Below are positions 63,967 to 64,000 of a stretch of 64,000 nt of DNA, piece after piece. Under the pieces are notes generated by a model. It was given only the letters and a program-made list of their open reading frames with translations, ran no database searches and was not told the DNA's origin. A program made the translations under genes and the position numbers. This DNA is from Epiperipatus broadwayi (Eukaryota > Onychophora > Udeonychophora > Euonychophora > Peripatidae), in assembly GCA_028023455.1 (NCBI GenBank), contig JAQFVV010006448.1, positions 1,081,431 to 1,145,430 of the forward strand, read 5' to 3'. How positions within the stretch are numbered: position 1 is the first letter of the stretch; each line of letters opens with the position of its first letter.

Positions 63967-64000
63967 CAATAATAATAATAATAATAATAATAATTATTAT
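63967..64000. repeat. (AAT)n microsatellite at window end
   Basis: Nine or more AAT units running to the last base ('attattat'); the repeat may continue outside the window. Confidence 0.9.

Overview
This is an extremely AT-rich animal (metazoan) genomic window with no host gene that I can support. It holds many long (TA)n, (ATT)n, (CTAT)n and (CA)n microsatellites and a dense layer of decayed mobile elements. Penelope-like element (PLE) remnants with a GIY-YIG domain, RTE-like and other LINE remnants, Merlin- and Tigger-type DNA transposons and hammerhead-bearing repeats together fit a lophotrochozoan genome. A mollusc, perhaps a cephalopod, is my guess, but no single marker proves it.

Layout: 1-11 kb has an interspersed repeat in two inverted copies (3.0 and 6.5-7.2 kb) and a SINE-like repeat pair (7.8-8.35 kb) carrying pol III box-like motifs plus a hammerhead-like core. 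11.78-14.54 kb is the most striking part: a ~418-bp monomer, about 3.5 units in one direction followed by 3 units inverted, with (TA)n at both outer ends. Every unit carries a 47-nt type I hammerhead ribozyme motif. 17.8-21.1 kb has a PLE GIY-YIG remnant, a second hammerhead-bearing repeat family in four copies, and a long (ATT)n. 23-31.3 kb has a LINE pseudogene (minus strand, 23.6-26.5 kb) interrupted by a (TA)n/PLE-like fragment, and a ~0.4-kb dispersed repeat at 23.05 and 30.85 kb. 29.6-35.2 kb holds broken coiled-coil coding traces.

36.18-38.47 kb is a whole Merlin (ISXO2/IS1016-type) DNA transposon with terminal inverted repeats and a dead transposase. 40.9-42.1 kb is an internally deleted Tigger/pogo-type element that still has a 131-codon open reading frame. 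48.33-48.83 kb is a near-perfect 226-bp-arm hairpin. 49.5-53.8 kb contains three RTE-like LINE remnants next to a diverged solo copy of the 418-bp hammerhead repeat. 58.84-59.19 kb is a second long hairpin. 61.0-62.8 kb contains two PLE remnants.

The common theme is self-cleaving-ribozyme repeats: three independent sequence families show a hammerhead core, one of them as a highly homogeneous inverted array, in the same window as PLE reverse transcriptase/GIY-YIG remnants that could have mobilised them. All protein-coding traces are transposon-derived and, apart from the Tigger-type reading frame, broken. Percentages and clade names were judged by eye, with no search run.
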